In this document: piece by piece, positions 45,111-53,764 of the stretch
Position numbering within the stretch: the first letter of the stretch is position 1
Layout: each line of letters opens with the position of its first letter
Assembly (NCBI RefSeq): GCF_030652775.1
Contig: NZ_JAUSPS010000037.1
Location: forward strand, 46,265-110,264
Length of the DNA: 64,000 nucleotides
Direction of reading: 5' to 3'
DNA from: Acetobacterium sp.
GTDB taxonomy: Bacteria; Bacillota; Clostridia; Eubacteriales; Eubacteriaceae
Translations under genes and position numbers: made by a program
The notes under the pieces: generated by a model
Told to the model about the DNA's origin: nothing
Seen by the model: the letters and a program-made list of their open reading frames with translations, nothing else
Database searches by the model: none

Positions 45111-46748
45111 ATGTTAAAATTAAGGTCAATAAGAATCGTACTGGTAAGTTTATTTGGTCTGGCTTTATTAATGGTGATGCCTCCGACTTTCGGCAGCGTC
45201 AAAGCGGAGGACAATCGGACGCAAGCTGAAAACGTTGTCAACAGCAGCTCAGATTCAGTCGGTCAGGCAATGACTTCCAAGCGTACAGCGAATGCGACGA
45301 TGGGCTGTTCATATCGTACCCATGTCCAGAATGTGGGGTGGCAGAGTTTTGTCAGCGACGGTATCATCAGTGGAACCGAAGGCCAGGGGCTGCGTTTAGA
45401 GGGAATTGAAGTCAAACTGGAAAATGTCAGCGGCGATGTGGGCATTGAATATGCGACCCATGTGCAGAATGTCGGCTGGCAGAACTATGTAAATAATGGT
45501 GCCATGAGCGGAACCTACGGCCAGTCACTCCGTCTGGAAGCGATCAAAATCCGGCTGACCGGAGCTGACGCTGAGAATTACGACGTTTACTATCAGGTTC
45601 ACGCTGAGAATTTTGGCTGGCTGGATTGGGCCAAAAATGATGCCAGTGCCGGAACCGAAGGGTTTGGCCTAAGGCTGGAGGCAATTAAAATCATGGTTGT
45701 GTCCAAGGGTGATCCGGCACCAGGTGCAACAGTGCGGCCATTTGTCACCACCAACATCCAAATGACCTACCAGACGCACGTCCAGAATATCGGTTGGGAG
45801 GGCTGGAAACAAAATGGCGAATTGAGTGGAACAACGGGTCAGAATCTGCGCCTGGAAGCGATTGAAATAAAGAATGACAATAGCGAGAGTAATGTCGGTC
45901 TGAAATACCAGACCCATGTCCAGAACTACGGTTGGCAGGGCTGGAAAGAGGACGGCGAAATGAGTGGCACCTCGAACCAGAGCCTCCGGCTCGAAGGCAT
46001 TCAAATCCAGTTGACAGGAGCTAATGCCGAGCTGTTTGATGTATATTACGAAGCCTATGTGGAAGGTTTTGGCTGGATGCCCTGGGTTATGAATGGCGAA
46101 AGTGCCGGAACCGAAGGTCTGGCACTGAGATTGGAAGGGATCCGGATTCTGGTGCAGCTAAAGGGATCAACGGCTCCGAAAAATAGCGAAAATACGCTGG
46201 GTTTTATGGCTCAGCTGGTCAATAAAAACCACAGTGTCCCAGCGGATTATGTCCCGGGTGATCTGGTTTGGGTTAATCTGCCGTCGACCCGGGACACCCA
46301 GTTGCGGGCAGATGCTACCCAGCATCTAATCCAGCTCTTTAATGGCGCCAGTGCTCAGGGTTTGACCCTCTACTGCTGTTCCGGATATCGTTCTTATGCG
46401 ACCCAGACAACGCTGTATCAATCGAATGTAGAGATGTATGGGGTGGCCGGGGCGGAATTGGTCAGTGCCCGGCCGGGCATGAGCGAGCATCAATTGGGAT
46501 TGGCGATGGATGTCACATCCGCCACTGTTGACTTTGATCTGGTGGAAAACTTTGGCGCTACGGCGGAAGGCCAGTTTATCCGCGACCACGCCCATGAATA
46601 TGGATTTATCGTCCGCTATCCCCAGGGAAAAACCAATATTACCGGCTATGCCTATGAACCTTGGCATCTGCGTTATCTGGGAGTTCCGGTGGCCACCACC
46701 ATTCACAACAGTGGTAAAACCATGGAAGAGTTTTATGGGATTTATTAA
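45111..46748 (+). CDS. D,D-carboxypeptidase (VanY/M15) with six ChW repeats
   Basis: The 545-residue secreted protein has a signal peptide (about 1-32), then six ChW (clostridial hydrophobic, conserved tryptophan) repeats in two triads of type A-A-B, with motifs such as HVQNVGW and GLRLEGI. The C-terminal M15 domain (about 365-545) has SEHQLGLAMD and EPWHLRYLG, the zinc-binding residues of VanY-type enzymes. It trims D-alanine from peptidoglycan stems; ChW repeats probably anchor it to the wall. ATG 45111 follows AGAAAGG by nine bases; a TTG at 45102 is less likely. Confidence 0.9.
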   Translation: MLKLRSIRIVLVSLFGLALLMVMPPTFGSVKAEDNRTQAENVVNSSSDSVGQAMTSKRTANATMGCSYRTHVQNVGWQSFVSDGIISGTEGQGLRLEGIEVKLENVSGDVGIEYATHVQNVGWQNYVNNGAMSGTYGQSLRLEAIKIRLTGADAENYDVYYQVHAENFGWLDWAKNDASAGTEGFGLRLEAIKIMVVSKGDPAPGATVRPFVTTNIQMTYQTHVQNIGWEGWKQNGELSGTTGQNLRLEAIEIKNDNSESNVGLKYQTHVQNYGWQGWKEDGEMSGTSNQSLRLEGIQIQLTGANAELFDVYYEAYVEGFGWMPWVMNGESAGTEGLALRLEGIRILVQLKGSTAPKNSENTLGFMAQLVNKNHSVPADYVPGDLVWVNLPSTRDTQLRADATQHLIQLFNGASAQGLTLYCCSGYRSYATQTTLYQSNVEMYGVAGAELVSARPGMSEHQLGLAMDVTSATVDFDLVENFGATAEGQFIRDHAHEYGFIVRYPQGKTNITGYAYEPWHLRYLGVPVATTIHNSGKTMEEFYGIY

Positions 46749-46819
46749 CTGATCTGATTACGGGGGAAACAGATCAGTTCAGTCGAAAGAAAAATGAATT
46801 AATTAAATCGAATCAAATT

Positions 46820-46872
46820 AAAAGCCATCCCGGTTGCAACGGATAAAGCGCTGCAATCGGGATGGCTTTTTT
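46820..46872. terminator. Shared terminator between VanY and the IclR remnant
   Basis: A long stem (46820-46838 with 46852-46870, one G-T pair) is followed by six T on the plus strand and has an A-rich left flank for the minus strand. It also contains the start of the IclR-remnant stop region. Confidence 0.8.
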
Positions 46873-47523
46873 ATTCTAAATAACCCATTCGTCGGGAAAT
46901 ATCACGGGCGGCGGTTTTGACTTCTTTAATCACAAAAACAAGCTTGGCGTCGGATAAATGATTGACTGAACCGCTGACACCGATGGCGGCAATTGAGTCG
47001 CCGCGGTAATCAAAAATTGGTGCGCCAACGCAGCGGTGACCGAGCTTATATTCCTCATTATCCATGGCCCAGCCCTGGTTTCGCACCCCCGCCAGATGTT
47101 TTTTAAACTCATCGGCCTGAGTAATTGTATTCATTGTGAATTTTTCAAAGGTGCAAGAATAGAGTACTTCGTCAAGCTCGTTCCCAGACAGGCAGGATAG
47201 TAGGCATTTTCCGATCGAGGAACAATAGGCTGGCGAACGCAGGCCGATTTGGGTGTAAACACGGGGATCAGGATAGAGATCCATTTTTTCCACGTAAATC
47301 ACTTCGGCACCGTCTAAGATTCCTAAATGAGCAGTCAGGTTCAACTCAAGGCGAAGATTGCTTAAAAAGGGTTTTGATTCCGTTAAAAGTTCAAGCCCGT
47401 TGATGTGATAGCTGACGGTTTCAATCATTTTATGACCAATGGTGTAGGTATTATCAGGATTTTTTTAACATAATGACGTGAATACATAGTGGAAAGTAAG
47501 CGATGAACGGTACTTTTGCTCAT
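46871..47523 (-). pseudogene. IclR-family regulator remnant (5'-truncated and frameshifted)
   Basis: The open frame (ATG at 47428) holds only the IclR effector domain (LTAHLGILDGAEVIYVEKMD, CSSIGKCLLSCL, VGAPIFDYRGDSIAAIGVSG). Reading further upstream on the minus strand, MSKSTVHRLLSTMYSRHYVKK is the second half of the IclR helix-turn-helix, but it is in another frame. Inserting one base in the seven-T run at 47460-47466 rejoins KKNPDNTYTIGHK with the effector domain. The first helices are absent, and the homology stops at about 47523, where the FIST remnant begins on the other strand. It is probably non-functional for DNA binding. A sequencing error in the homopolymer would explain the frameshift but not the missing 5' end. 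Confidence 0.75.
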
Positions 47524-48283
47524 GCCGGGAGAAGAAGAATTCTATTTAAAGGGAATCACCCGGATTATTGGTCGGGTGCCGTTCTTTGGAGGTAGTGCTG
47601 CAGACAATTCCATTTCCGGGGATTGGCAGCTCTATACCCAGGAAGGTGCGTTTTCAGATGGGATTGCCGTAGCATTTTTTTATACCGATAAAGAAATGAA
47701 AAACCAATTTACTGGCGCTTACCATGAAACTGAAGATCGGGGAATGATCACAAAAGTCAGTGGAGATCGGACACTGGTTGAAATTGATGGTGAACCAGCG
47801 CTGGAAAAATACGCAAAATGGATGGGCGTGACAGCTGACTCATTAAAGGATGGCAATCTTTTGGTGGCATCCATCACCTCACCACTAGGCGTAAAAGATC
47901 GGTTAGGCGATCTGGTAGCGATCCGTCATCCGATGAATGGTAATGCGGACAATTCGATCGCAGTCGGGAATAAACTGAGCGAAGGAACAGCAGTGATTAG
48001 AATGGCAGCAACCATTGACGAATTGATTGCATCGGCGGGACAAGAATTGAATACGTTGAATAAAAAAATGGAAAGGGCTCCGGGGGCTTATCATCTCGTC
48101 CATTGCGGGGGACGGCGAGCTGGCATTGGCGAGCGGATTGAAGAGGTGGTAACAGAGATTAAAAATGCCACCGGCGATGTTCCTTTTATTGTTGAATTCA
48201 CATTCGGCGAATATGGCTATGAAGCAGATGGCATCAATACTTGTGGTGGATTAATGCTCTCATATAGCGGTTTTTCTAAATAA
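47516..48283 (+). pseudogene. FIST-domain protein remnant (5'-truncated)
   Basis: The frame encodes about 255 residues matching the later part of FIST sensory proteins (PGEEEFYLKGITRIIGRVPFFGGSAADNS, and a FIST_C-like end with INTCGGLMLSYSGFSK). Intact FIST proteins usually have about 370-390 residues, so roughly 110 N-terminal residues are missing. No ribosome binding site precedes the TTG at 47516 or the ATG at 47522. The break point coincides with the broken 5' end of the IclR gene on the opposite strand. FIST proteins bind small ligands and work with signalling partners; this copy is probably dead. Confidence 0.7.
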
Positions 48284-48295
48284 ACACGATTAAAA

Positions 48296-48330
48296 TAGCC
48301 CGATTCTGTTGGTACAGCAGCATCGGGCTA
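48296..48330 (-). terminator. Hairpin between FIST remnant and HAD gene
   Basis: TAGCCCGAT (48296-48304) pairs with ATCGGGCTA (48322-48330). On the minus strand TTTTAAT follows, so it may weakly end transcription of the HAD gene; no T-run follows on the plus strand. Confidence 0.4.
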
Positions 48331-48405
48331 AAATTGAATCAATCCGGGAATGTGATTTGGGTTTTGAATTGTTGGCTATAAACGATTGTATTTTAATGGA
48401 GCCAT

Positions 48406-48996
48406 TTAAATTGCGATTTGTGAGTAATTACAGGTTTGAATATAGTTGTCAATATGATGATCAATGTCGATCCAATCATTAACCCGGGTAATCCCGGGAA
48501 ATAAATGGCCCTGATTATAATAACAGTCAATCAGCAACACGTTAAATCCGTGACTCGCAAGTTGGACAGCATTTTCGTAGCGATCCTCGATAAAAATATC
48601 ACACGAAAATTCGTAGGCTTTCGCAACCTTATCATGAGATCCCAATAATGATAAGGAACTCATCGGGATGTGGTGGTGAGACAGCCACTTTTCAGTCACA
48701 TTTTTCATTTCTATTTCTCGAGCGGTTACAAAGTGAAGATTATGATTGGCGAAAAGGGCATTGAGAACGTCTTTTACGCCTGAGCGGATGTGCGACTCTT
48801 CATAAATGGTTTCGCCAAACAAGTGATAAAATTCAGCAAAGGCTTCCGGTTTTACCCCGAGCGCGATATATTCATCATATGCTGTCACCATTTCTGGGAT
48901 AATTTGGGTGTTGAAGTATTCGTTAGCTCTGGGAATCCAGTCATAAGCTTCGGTTATGGTGCCATCAATATCAATACAAAAATTCAACTGATTCAT
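48406..48996 (-). CDS. HAD-superfamily phosphatase (5'-nucleotidase-like)
   Basis: The 196-residue protein begins with FCIDIDGTIT (HAD motif I with both catalytic aspartates) and has FVTAREIEM (motif II) and DIFIEDRYENAVQLASHG (motif III/IV). This is the short NT5C/YorS-like group, thought to hydrolyse deoxyribonucleotides or related phosphates. GGAGG lies before the ATG at 48996. It is a single-gene unit; the physiological substrate is uncertain. Confidence 0.85.
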   Translation of the reverse strand: MNQLNFCIDIDGTITEAYDWIPRANEYFNTQIIPEMVTAYDEYIALGVKPEAFAEFYHLFGETIYEESHIRSGVKDVLNALFANHNLHFVTAREIEMKNVTEKWLSHHHIPMSSLSLLGSHDKVAKAYEFSCDIFIEDRYENAVQLASHGFNVLLIDCYYNQGHLFPGITRVNDWIDIDHHIDNYIQTCNYSQIAI

Positions 48997-49170
48997 TAAT
49001 AATTCCTCCTGAACTTACTCTATAGTGTGATTATATGGTTGGGTTCAGGTTTCGTCTTTAATTTGAGATTAAAAATGTGTAAATTCTATGGTTTTCATTG
49101 CTTGAGAGGCCATGACAGAGAAGTAGTCAGGGGCTTACTTATATTATAAAAAGCATCAATCAAATAATAA

Positions 49171-49209
49171 GGGCGGTAGGCTAGTCAAGGCATGACTAGT
49201 CTACCGCCC
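49171..49209 (-). terminator. Terminator of the 19-codon mini-gene
   Basis: A 17-bp stem (49171-49187 with 49193-49209, one G-T) has a five-base loop; on the minus strand TTATTATTTG follows. It begins eight bases after the mini-gene stop. Confidence 0.7.
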
Positions 49210-49216
49210 GATTCTT

Positions 49217-49276
49217 TTACATTCTTAGTGTGGCATCGAAAGCCAGTGGTGAGCGCAGGCATTCGTCGGCAAACAT
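49217..49276 (-). CDS. Possible 19-residue peptide gene
   Basis: On the minus strand an ATG at 49276 opens a 19-codon frame, MFADECLRSPLAFDATLRM, ending in TAA. GGAGG at 49287-49283 lies exactly six bases before it, and a strong hairpin follows the stop. A complete ribosome site, frame and terminator in so short a space is hard to explain by chance, though length alone proves little. The peptide has one cysteine and no signal or membrane segment. It could be a signalling or regulatory peptide. I recognise no family. No clear promoter was found upstream. Confidence 0.5.
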   Translation of the reverse strand: MFADECLRSPLAFDATLRM

Positions 49277-49390
49277 AGAAAACCTCCATAAAAGCTATTT
49301 TATGTTTTGCAGTTTCACCTTGAGTGTACACCAAAAAATCAAGGAATAAGTTTGGAACATGTTAAATTTGTTAAAGAATAAGTCAAAAAT

Positions 49391-49421
49391 GTGACATATT
49401 GGGATTTTTGGGGTATATAAT
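49391..49421 (+). promoter_or_regulatory. Promoter of the GGDEF-EAL gene
   Basis: TGACAT (49392-49397) and TATAAT (49416-49421) are spaced 18 bases, about 60 bases before the start codon. The -35 match is partial. Confidence 0.4.
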
Positions 49422-49479
49422 ACAGCACCGTGGTGGAACCGGTTTTGTAAATAAAAAACAGTAGATGAAAGGAGTTCTT

Positions 49480-52400
49480 GTGAGGATACTACCATTGATA
49501 TTTTCATTTTTGTTTTTCGCTATATCCGGACTGTATATGTTCTTTGGTGCTTATATTGTTTCGGTTAACTCAAAAGAAAAAAGCAATCGGGTTTTCTTTG
49601 TGCTATGTATCTTCTTAAGTGTCTGGACATTTAGCCTGGCCATGTCCAGTTCTGTGGCGGACATGGAGACTTGTTTTTTTTGGCGCCGTGTTTCAGCTTT
49701 GGGTTGGTGCACCTTTGCCGGGATATTATTACATTTCTTTTTGATTCTAACCAACAAACGAAGGTTGCTTAAAAAGTGGTGGATCTATTTTTTGATTTAT
49801 ACACCGGCAGCTGTCTTTATTTACATATTTGCGTTGTCTCATGACATGGCCATCCTACAGTATAATTTAATCAATACACCGTTTGGGTGGATTAATAGAG
49901 CCGAAAATAATGTCTGGAATATTTTGTATTATATTTATTACTATAGTTATATCGCCATCGGACTGGGAGTGCTCTGGCATTGGGGACAATACTCCGGTGA
50001 CAAGCGAAATAAGCAACAGGCCAGGCTTATTTTGTATGGGTTTAGTATTTCATTAATCAGTGGTTTTATGTTGCAGATTCTTGGAAATGAATTGTTCTTA
50101 ACCGGAGCCACTCAAAAAATCTCGAATGTTATGTTTATCGCAATCCTGGCAATGTTCTATTCAATAAAAAAATACAAACTGGTAAGAATGCCGCCAATCA
50201 ATATGGATGAAATCATTTTAAATAAGGGGAACCGCACTAAAATATACAATTACTTGTCAGGATGCTTTATCGCTGGAAGTTTTTTAAATATTATTGCGCG
50301 GTACTTTCTTGAAGAACAGGATGATCTAATTGCGATCCTGACCTTTAGCGGACTATTATTGGCGATTGGCTTTATGATACAGATGGCCCATCGTGCTGAG
50401 CCACTAAAGAAGTATCAGAATTATATCATCATGGTGTTAATTGGGTTGTCGATACCCGTGATAACCTTTGAGTTTATCAGCATTGCCAGTCCGACAATTT
50501 GGGCATTTCCATTTATTTTGATTATTGTTGGCCTTGTTTATAATAACCGAATTGCTCTCGTTGGGATAACGGTATCCATTTTTCTAACCCAGATTCTCGT
50601 TTTTATTATCAAACCGCAAGCAATCGTGGAAATTGACAGCTCTGATTATGTGGCAAGAATCGGTTTGTTTGGGATTGGTGTGTGGGTGGCATTTTTTGTA
50701 AATACACTCTATGTTCAGCGATTAAAGCAAAATGCCGATCAGATAAAAATACAGAAAATGATTTCCGAATTTTCGACTGACTTTCTAAATGTCAGTACCG
50801 TCAATTTTGATGAAAAAACCGCAAAATGGTTGGGTAAAAGCGGAGCATTGTTCAATATCGACCGAGCCTGTATATGTTTTTTTAATGAAGATAAAAGCAA
50901 CATATCGTGTCAACAGGAATGGTGTAACCAAGGTATCGAGTCACAAAAAGAAGGGCGCCAGGATATTCCGATAGAAGCAGCACCGCCGTGGATTAAATCA
51001 ATTATTGCAAACAAAGTTGTTCATATCTTCAATCGTGGAGATAATTTGGAAGAAAGACCCAATGATGTGATTATTGCGATCCCGATTTCCAGCAAAGGCG
51101 AGGTAAGGGGATTCCTGGCCTTTGAAATAAAAACGGAGAAGGATGATTTAAATCTTGAATACGAAGGGCTACTGGAAATTATTGCCAACATTTTAGCAGA
51201 TGCACTGGTGAAGATCGAGGCCGAAAATGAAATCAACTATCTCGCTTATTATGATCAACTGACCGGACTGTCCAACCGATTATTGTTCAACGAAAGGTTA
51301 AACAAGGGAATCGAGTTATCAAAAAATAATGGCAAAATTATCGGGGTCATCTATCTGGATATTGACAGTTTCAGGACTGTCAATGATATGATGGGACATG
51401 AGGGCAGTGATAAGCTGCTGGTACAGGTCAGTCAGAAGTTGGTACGATCGATAAAAAAAACCGATGTGGTTTGCCGTTTTGAGGGTGACGGATTTGTAGT
51501 CATGTTAAATAATATGTCCCGGGAAAAAGAGGTAGTAAAGGTAGCCAACCGGATTACTGGTTTATTTAAGCATGCCTTTATTGTCAATGGTCAGGAATTT
51601 TATATCTCGGCTAATGCCGGTATATCAATTTATCCCAAGGATGGGGATAACGGTGAGGAGCTGATAAAAAATGCCGATATTGCCATGTGTAAGGCCAAAG
51701 AAAAGGGGAAAAATAATTATGTATTATGTTCAACAACGATCAAAGAAGAGGTGATTTTAAAAAACAAACTCATCAGCAATCTCTATCATGCCTTAGAAAA
51801 GAATCAATTGCGGGTTTATTATCAACCGCAGATTTGTCTGGCTACAGGCAGAATTATCGCAATAGAAGCACTGCTGAGATGGCAGCATCCGGAACTGGGA
51901 ATAATACCGCCCAAGGTGATTATTCCGTTGGCAGAACAAACCGGGTTGATCAATCCGATTGGGGAATGGGTATTGAAAACGGCATGCAGTCAAAATAAGC
52001 TGTGGCAGGGTATGGGACTGCCACATGTACGGATTGCTGTTAATATCTCAGCAACCCAATTCCGAAATCCGCTGTTGATCAGTCAGATGAAAAAGCTCAT
52101 CAAAGAGACGGGTATAAAACCACGGTATCTGGAATTGGAGCTGACGGAAAACATTGCCATCAACAAGTCCAGCTATATTGTCGGTGTTTTAAATGGGCTA
52201 AAAAAGCTGGGAATGTTCATTTCGATCGATGATTTTGGGACCGAGTATTCCTCATTGAGTCGACTGAAGTTACTGCCTATGGATCAACTGAAAATAGATA
52301 AGCAATTCATTGATGGCATCGCCGAAAACGAAAAAGATCAGGCGATCGTTGATACCATCATCTTGCTGGCTAGAAATCTGGGCATCAGTGTGATTGCCGA

Positions 52401-52569
52401 AGGTGCTGAAACGCAAGATCAGATTGACTTTTTAAAAGCGCATCAGTGCGATGCTGTGCAGGGTTTCTTTTATTATAAGCCGATGCCCGCAGCGGAAATG
52501 GAGTTGGCACTGAGACAGGAAATAAATATCAGCGGAGCTCTAGACAGCGGCGCTGGAGGTAATGATTAA
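49480..52569 (+). CDS. Membrane GAF-GGDEF-EAL protein, probable c-di-GMP phosphodiesterase
   Basis: The protein of about 1029 residues has an N-terminal membrane half with about 13 hydrophobic segments (to about residue 415, the first half of the histidine-kinase 7TM type). A GAF-like domain follows (about 430-580), then a GGDEF domain whose signature is changed to EGDGF (about residue 675), so cyclase activity is unlikely. The EAL domain (about 765-1010) is intact: IEALLRWQHP, NISATQFRN, ELTENI, DDFGTEYSS, KIDKQFI. GTG at 49480 follows AAAGGAG by five bases; the upstream ATG at 49465 overlaps that site. It probably breaks down c-di-GMP in response to a membrane signal. Confidence 0.9.
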   Translation: MRILPLIFSFLFFAISGLYMFFGAYIVSVNSKEKSNRVFFVLCIFLSVWTFSLAMSSSVADMETCFFWRRVSALGWCTFAGILLHFFLILTNKRRLLKKWWIYFLIYTPAAVFIYIFALSHDMAILQYNLINTPFGWINRAENNVWNILYYIYYYSYIAIGLGVLWHWGQYSGDKRNKQQARLILYGFSISLISGFMLQILGNELFLTGATQKISNVMFIAILAMFYSIKKYKLVRMPPINMDEIILNKGNRTKIYNYLSGCFIAGSFLNIIARYFLEEQDDLIAILTFSGLLLAIGFMIQMAHRAEPLKKYQNYIIMVLIGLSIPVITFEFISIASPTIWAFPFILIIVGLVYNNRIALVGITVSIFLTQILVFIIKPQAIVEIDSSDYVARIGLFGIGVWVAFFVNTLYVQRLKQNADQIKIQKMISEFSTDFLNVSTVNFDEKTAKWLGKSGALFNIDRACICFFNEDKSNISCQQEWCNQGIESQKEGRQDIPIEAAPPWIKSIIANKVVHIFNRGDNLEERPNDVIIAIPISSKGEVRGFLAFEIKTEKDDLNLEYEGLLEIIANILADALVKIEAENEINYLAYYDQLTGLSNRLLFNERLNKGIELSKNNGKIIGVIYLDIDSFRTVNDMMGHEGSDKLLVQVSQKLVRSIKKTDVVCRFEGDGFVVMLNNMSREKEVVKVANRITGLFKHAFIVNGQEFYISANAGISIYPKDGDNGEELIKNADIAMCKAKEKGKNNYVLCSTTIKEEVILKNKLISNLYHALEKNQLRVYYQPQICLATGRIIAIEALLRWQHPELGIIPPKVIIPLAEQTGLINPIGEWVLKTACSQNKLWQGMGLPHVRIAVNISATQFRNPLLISQMKKLIKETGIKPRYLELELTENIAINKSSYIVGVLNGLKKLGMFISIDDFGTEYSSLSRLKLLPMDQLKIDKQFIDGIAENEKDQAIVDTIILLARNLGISVIAEGAETQDQIDFLKAHQCDAVQGFFYYKPMPAAEMELALRQEINISGALDSGAGGND

Positions 52570-53062
52570 CCAGTGCTTGGGGCAGCTCGTTGCGGTTTTC
52601 ACTGGTAACGGTGATGAGTTTTACGTTGCGATGATTTCTGATCATATCAGTCCAGCCATAGCTGGACTGTTTAATTACGCCTAAAACCGGGTGGCCTTCA
52701 TCTAGGGTTTGTAAAATTTCATGCTGAAAGTTAAGGGCATCGTTTTCCAGATTACCACATTCATCCATAATAATCATTGCCCGATTGACTTTGGCGCTGA
52801 GGATCAGTTCCACGCCATAGCGGTTAAATTTTGCGGCATCAGCCTGAGGGAAACAGTCTTGCTTAAAAACAGCAATACCATAGTCCGCTGTGAAAAACTC
52901 AGGTTCATCAGCCCCATTCATATACAGTAACCGATCATCGGAACTCCGATCTGGACCGAAGTAGGTTTTAAAGCCACCATAGGTCTGATTGAGTTGCTCC
53001 AGAGTTTTGCGGATGATGGTGCTTTTCCCGACTTGTATTGCGCCTGTTAAAAAGATATGCAT
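52529..53062 (-). CDS. Small P-loop NTPase (THEP1/NTPase_1-like)
   Basis: The 177-residue protein has Walker A GAIQVGKST at the N-terminus and AMIIMDECGNLEN as Walker B, the pattern of the THEP1 nucleoside-triphosphatase family. It starts directly after the methyltransferase stop and is the last gene of the minus-strand unit. Its 3' end overlaps the convergent GGDEF-EAL gene by 41 bases. Its role with the metal-uptake genes is unknown; a chaperone or switch role is possible. Confidence 0.78.
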   Translation of the reverse strand: MHIFLTGAIQVGKSTIIRKTLEQLNQTYGGFKTYFGPDRSSDDRLLYMNGADEPEFFTADYGIAVFKQDCFPQADAAKFNRYGVELILSAKVNRAMIIMDECGNLENDALNFQHEILQTLDEGHPVLGVIKQSSYGWTDMIRNHRNVKLITVTSENRNELPQALVNHYLQRRCLELR

Positions 53063-53764
53063 TTATTGACACGTCCCTTCAATTTCGAATATGCCCAGGG
53101 ATTTCCGTTTAGGAAGATAAAAAGGGTAGTCGGTTTTATTTGTTTCAATAAGGGTTTGGGTTAAATAGTTATTTAAATCTTTATCATTCACATTGGGATA
53201 GTTATTTTGAATAAACTTCTTTCCTTCGGCAACAGAAGTAAGCGGCTGTCCAAATTCAAAGGAGACTTCAGTAAGGGTAAATGGAATGTTCTTTTCATTC
53301 AAGGCAGTGACAACTTGATCGTAGGTATTCCGGTGAAATGATTTATATTTTGCAATGGTAGAGTGAGAGGTCTCTTTTTTTTCGACTATCGAAATCTGCT
53401 TTTTACAAAAAGGAAGAAATTTCTCGGGATTGCGGCTGCCAAAAAAGCTGGTGTAAATCACGTCCCAGTGTCCGCTGATATCATCACAATCCATCAATTG
53501 TGGTTTGATATTGGCAATCTTACGCTCGGCAATATTGGCTTTCAGGGAGTTAAGAGCAAACTCATTAATATCGATACAGGTGATATTTGTCAGCTTTTCG
53601 CTTAATTCCAGATCAATCAACCCCAGACCACAACCAATATCGCATAGTGATGAGCAGCCTTCCAGTCGGGGAGCGATTAATTCGGCAATGTTTTTGAAAA
53701 ACTGCGAGTAAGCGTTGGCTTCCTGATACCATTTGATTGTATTCGGATCCCATTTGAAATTCAT
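53063..53764 (-). CDS. Class I SAM-dependent methyltransferase
   Basis: The 233-residue protein has a Rossmann methyltransferase motif I (SSLCDIGCGLGLIDLELS), an acidic residue after strand 2 (ITCIDINEF) and a motif IV-like LMDCDDISGHWDVIYTSFFGS. The substrate is not apparent. It overlaps the DUF364 gene by four bases (ATGA), so the two are coupled and may act in one pathway. GAGGTAATAC precedes the ATG. Confidence 0.85.
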   Translation of the reverse strand: MNFKWDPNTIKWYQEANAYSQFFKNIAELIAPRLEGCSSLCDIGCGLGLIDLELSEKLTNITCIDINEFALNSLKANIAERKIANIKPQLMDCDDISGHWDVIYTSFFGSRNPEKFLPFCKKQISIVEKKETSHSTIAKYKSFHRNTYDQVVTALNEKNIPFTLTEVSFEFGQPLTSVAEGKKFIQNNYPNVNDKDLNNYLTQTLIETNKTDYPFYLPKRKSLGIFEIEGTCQ

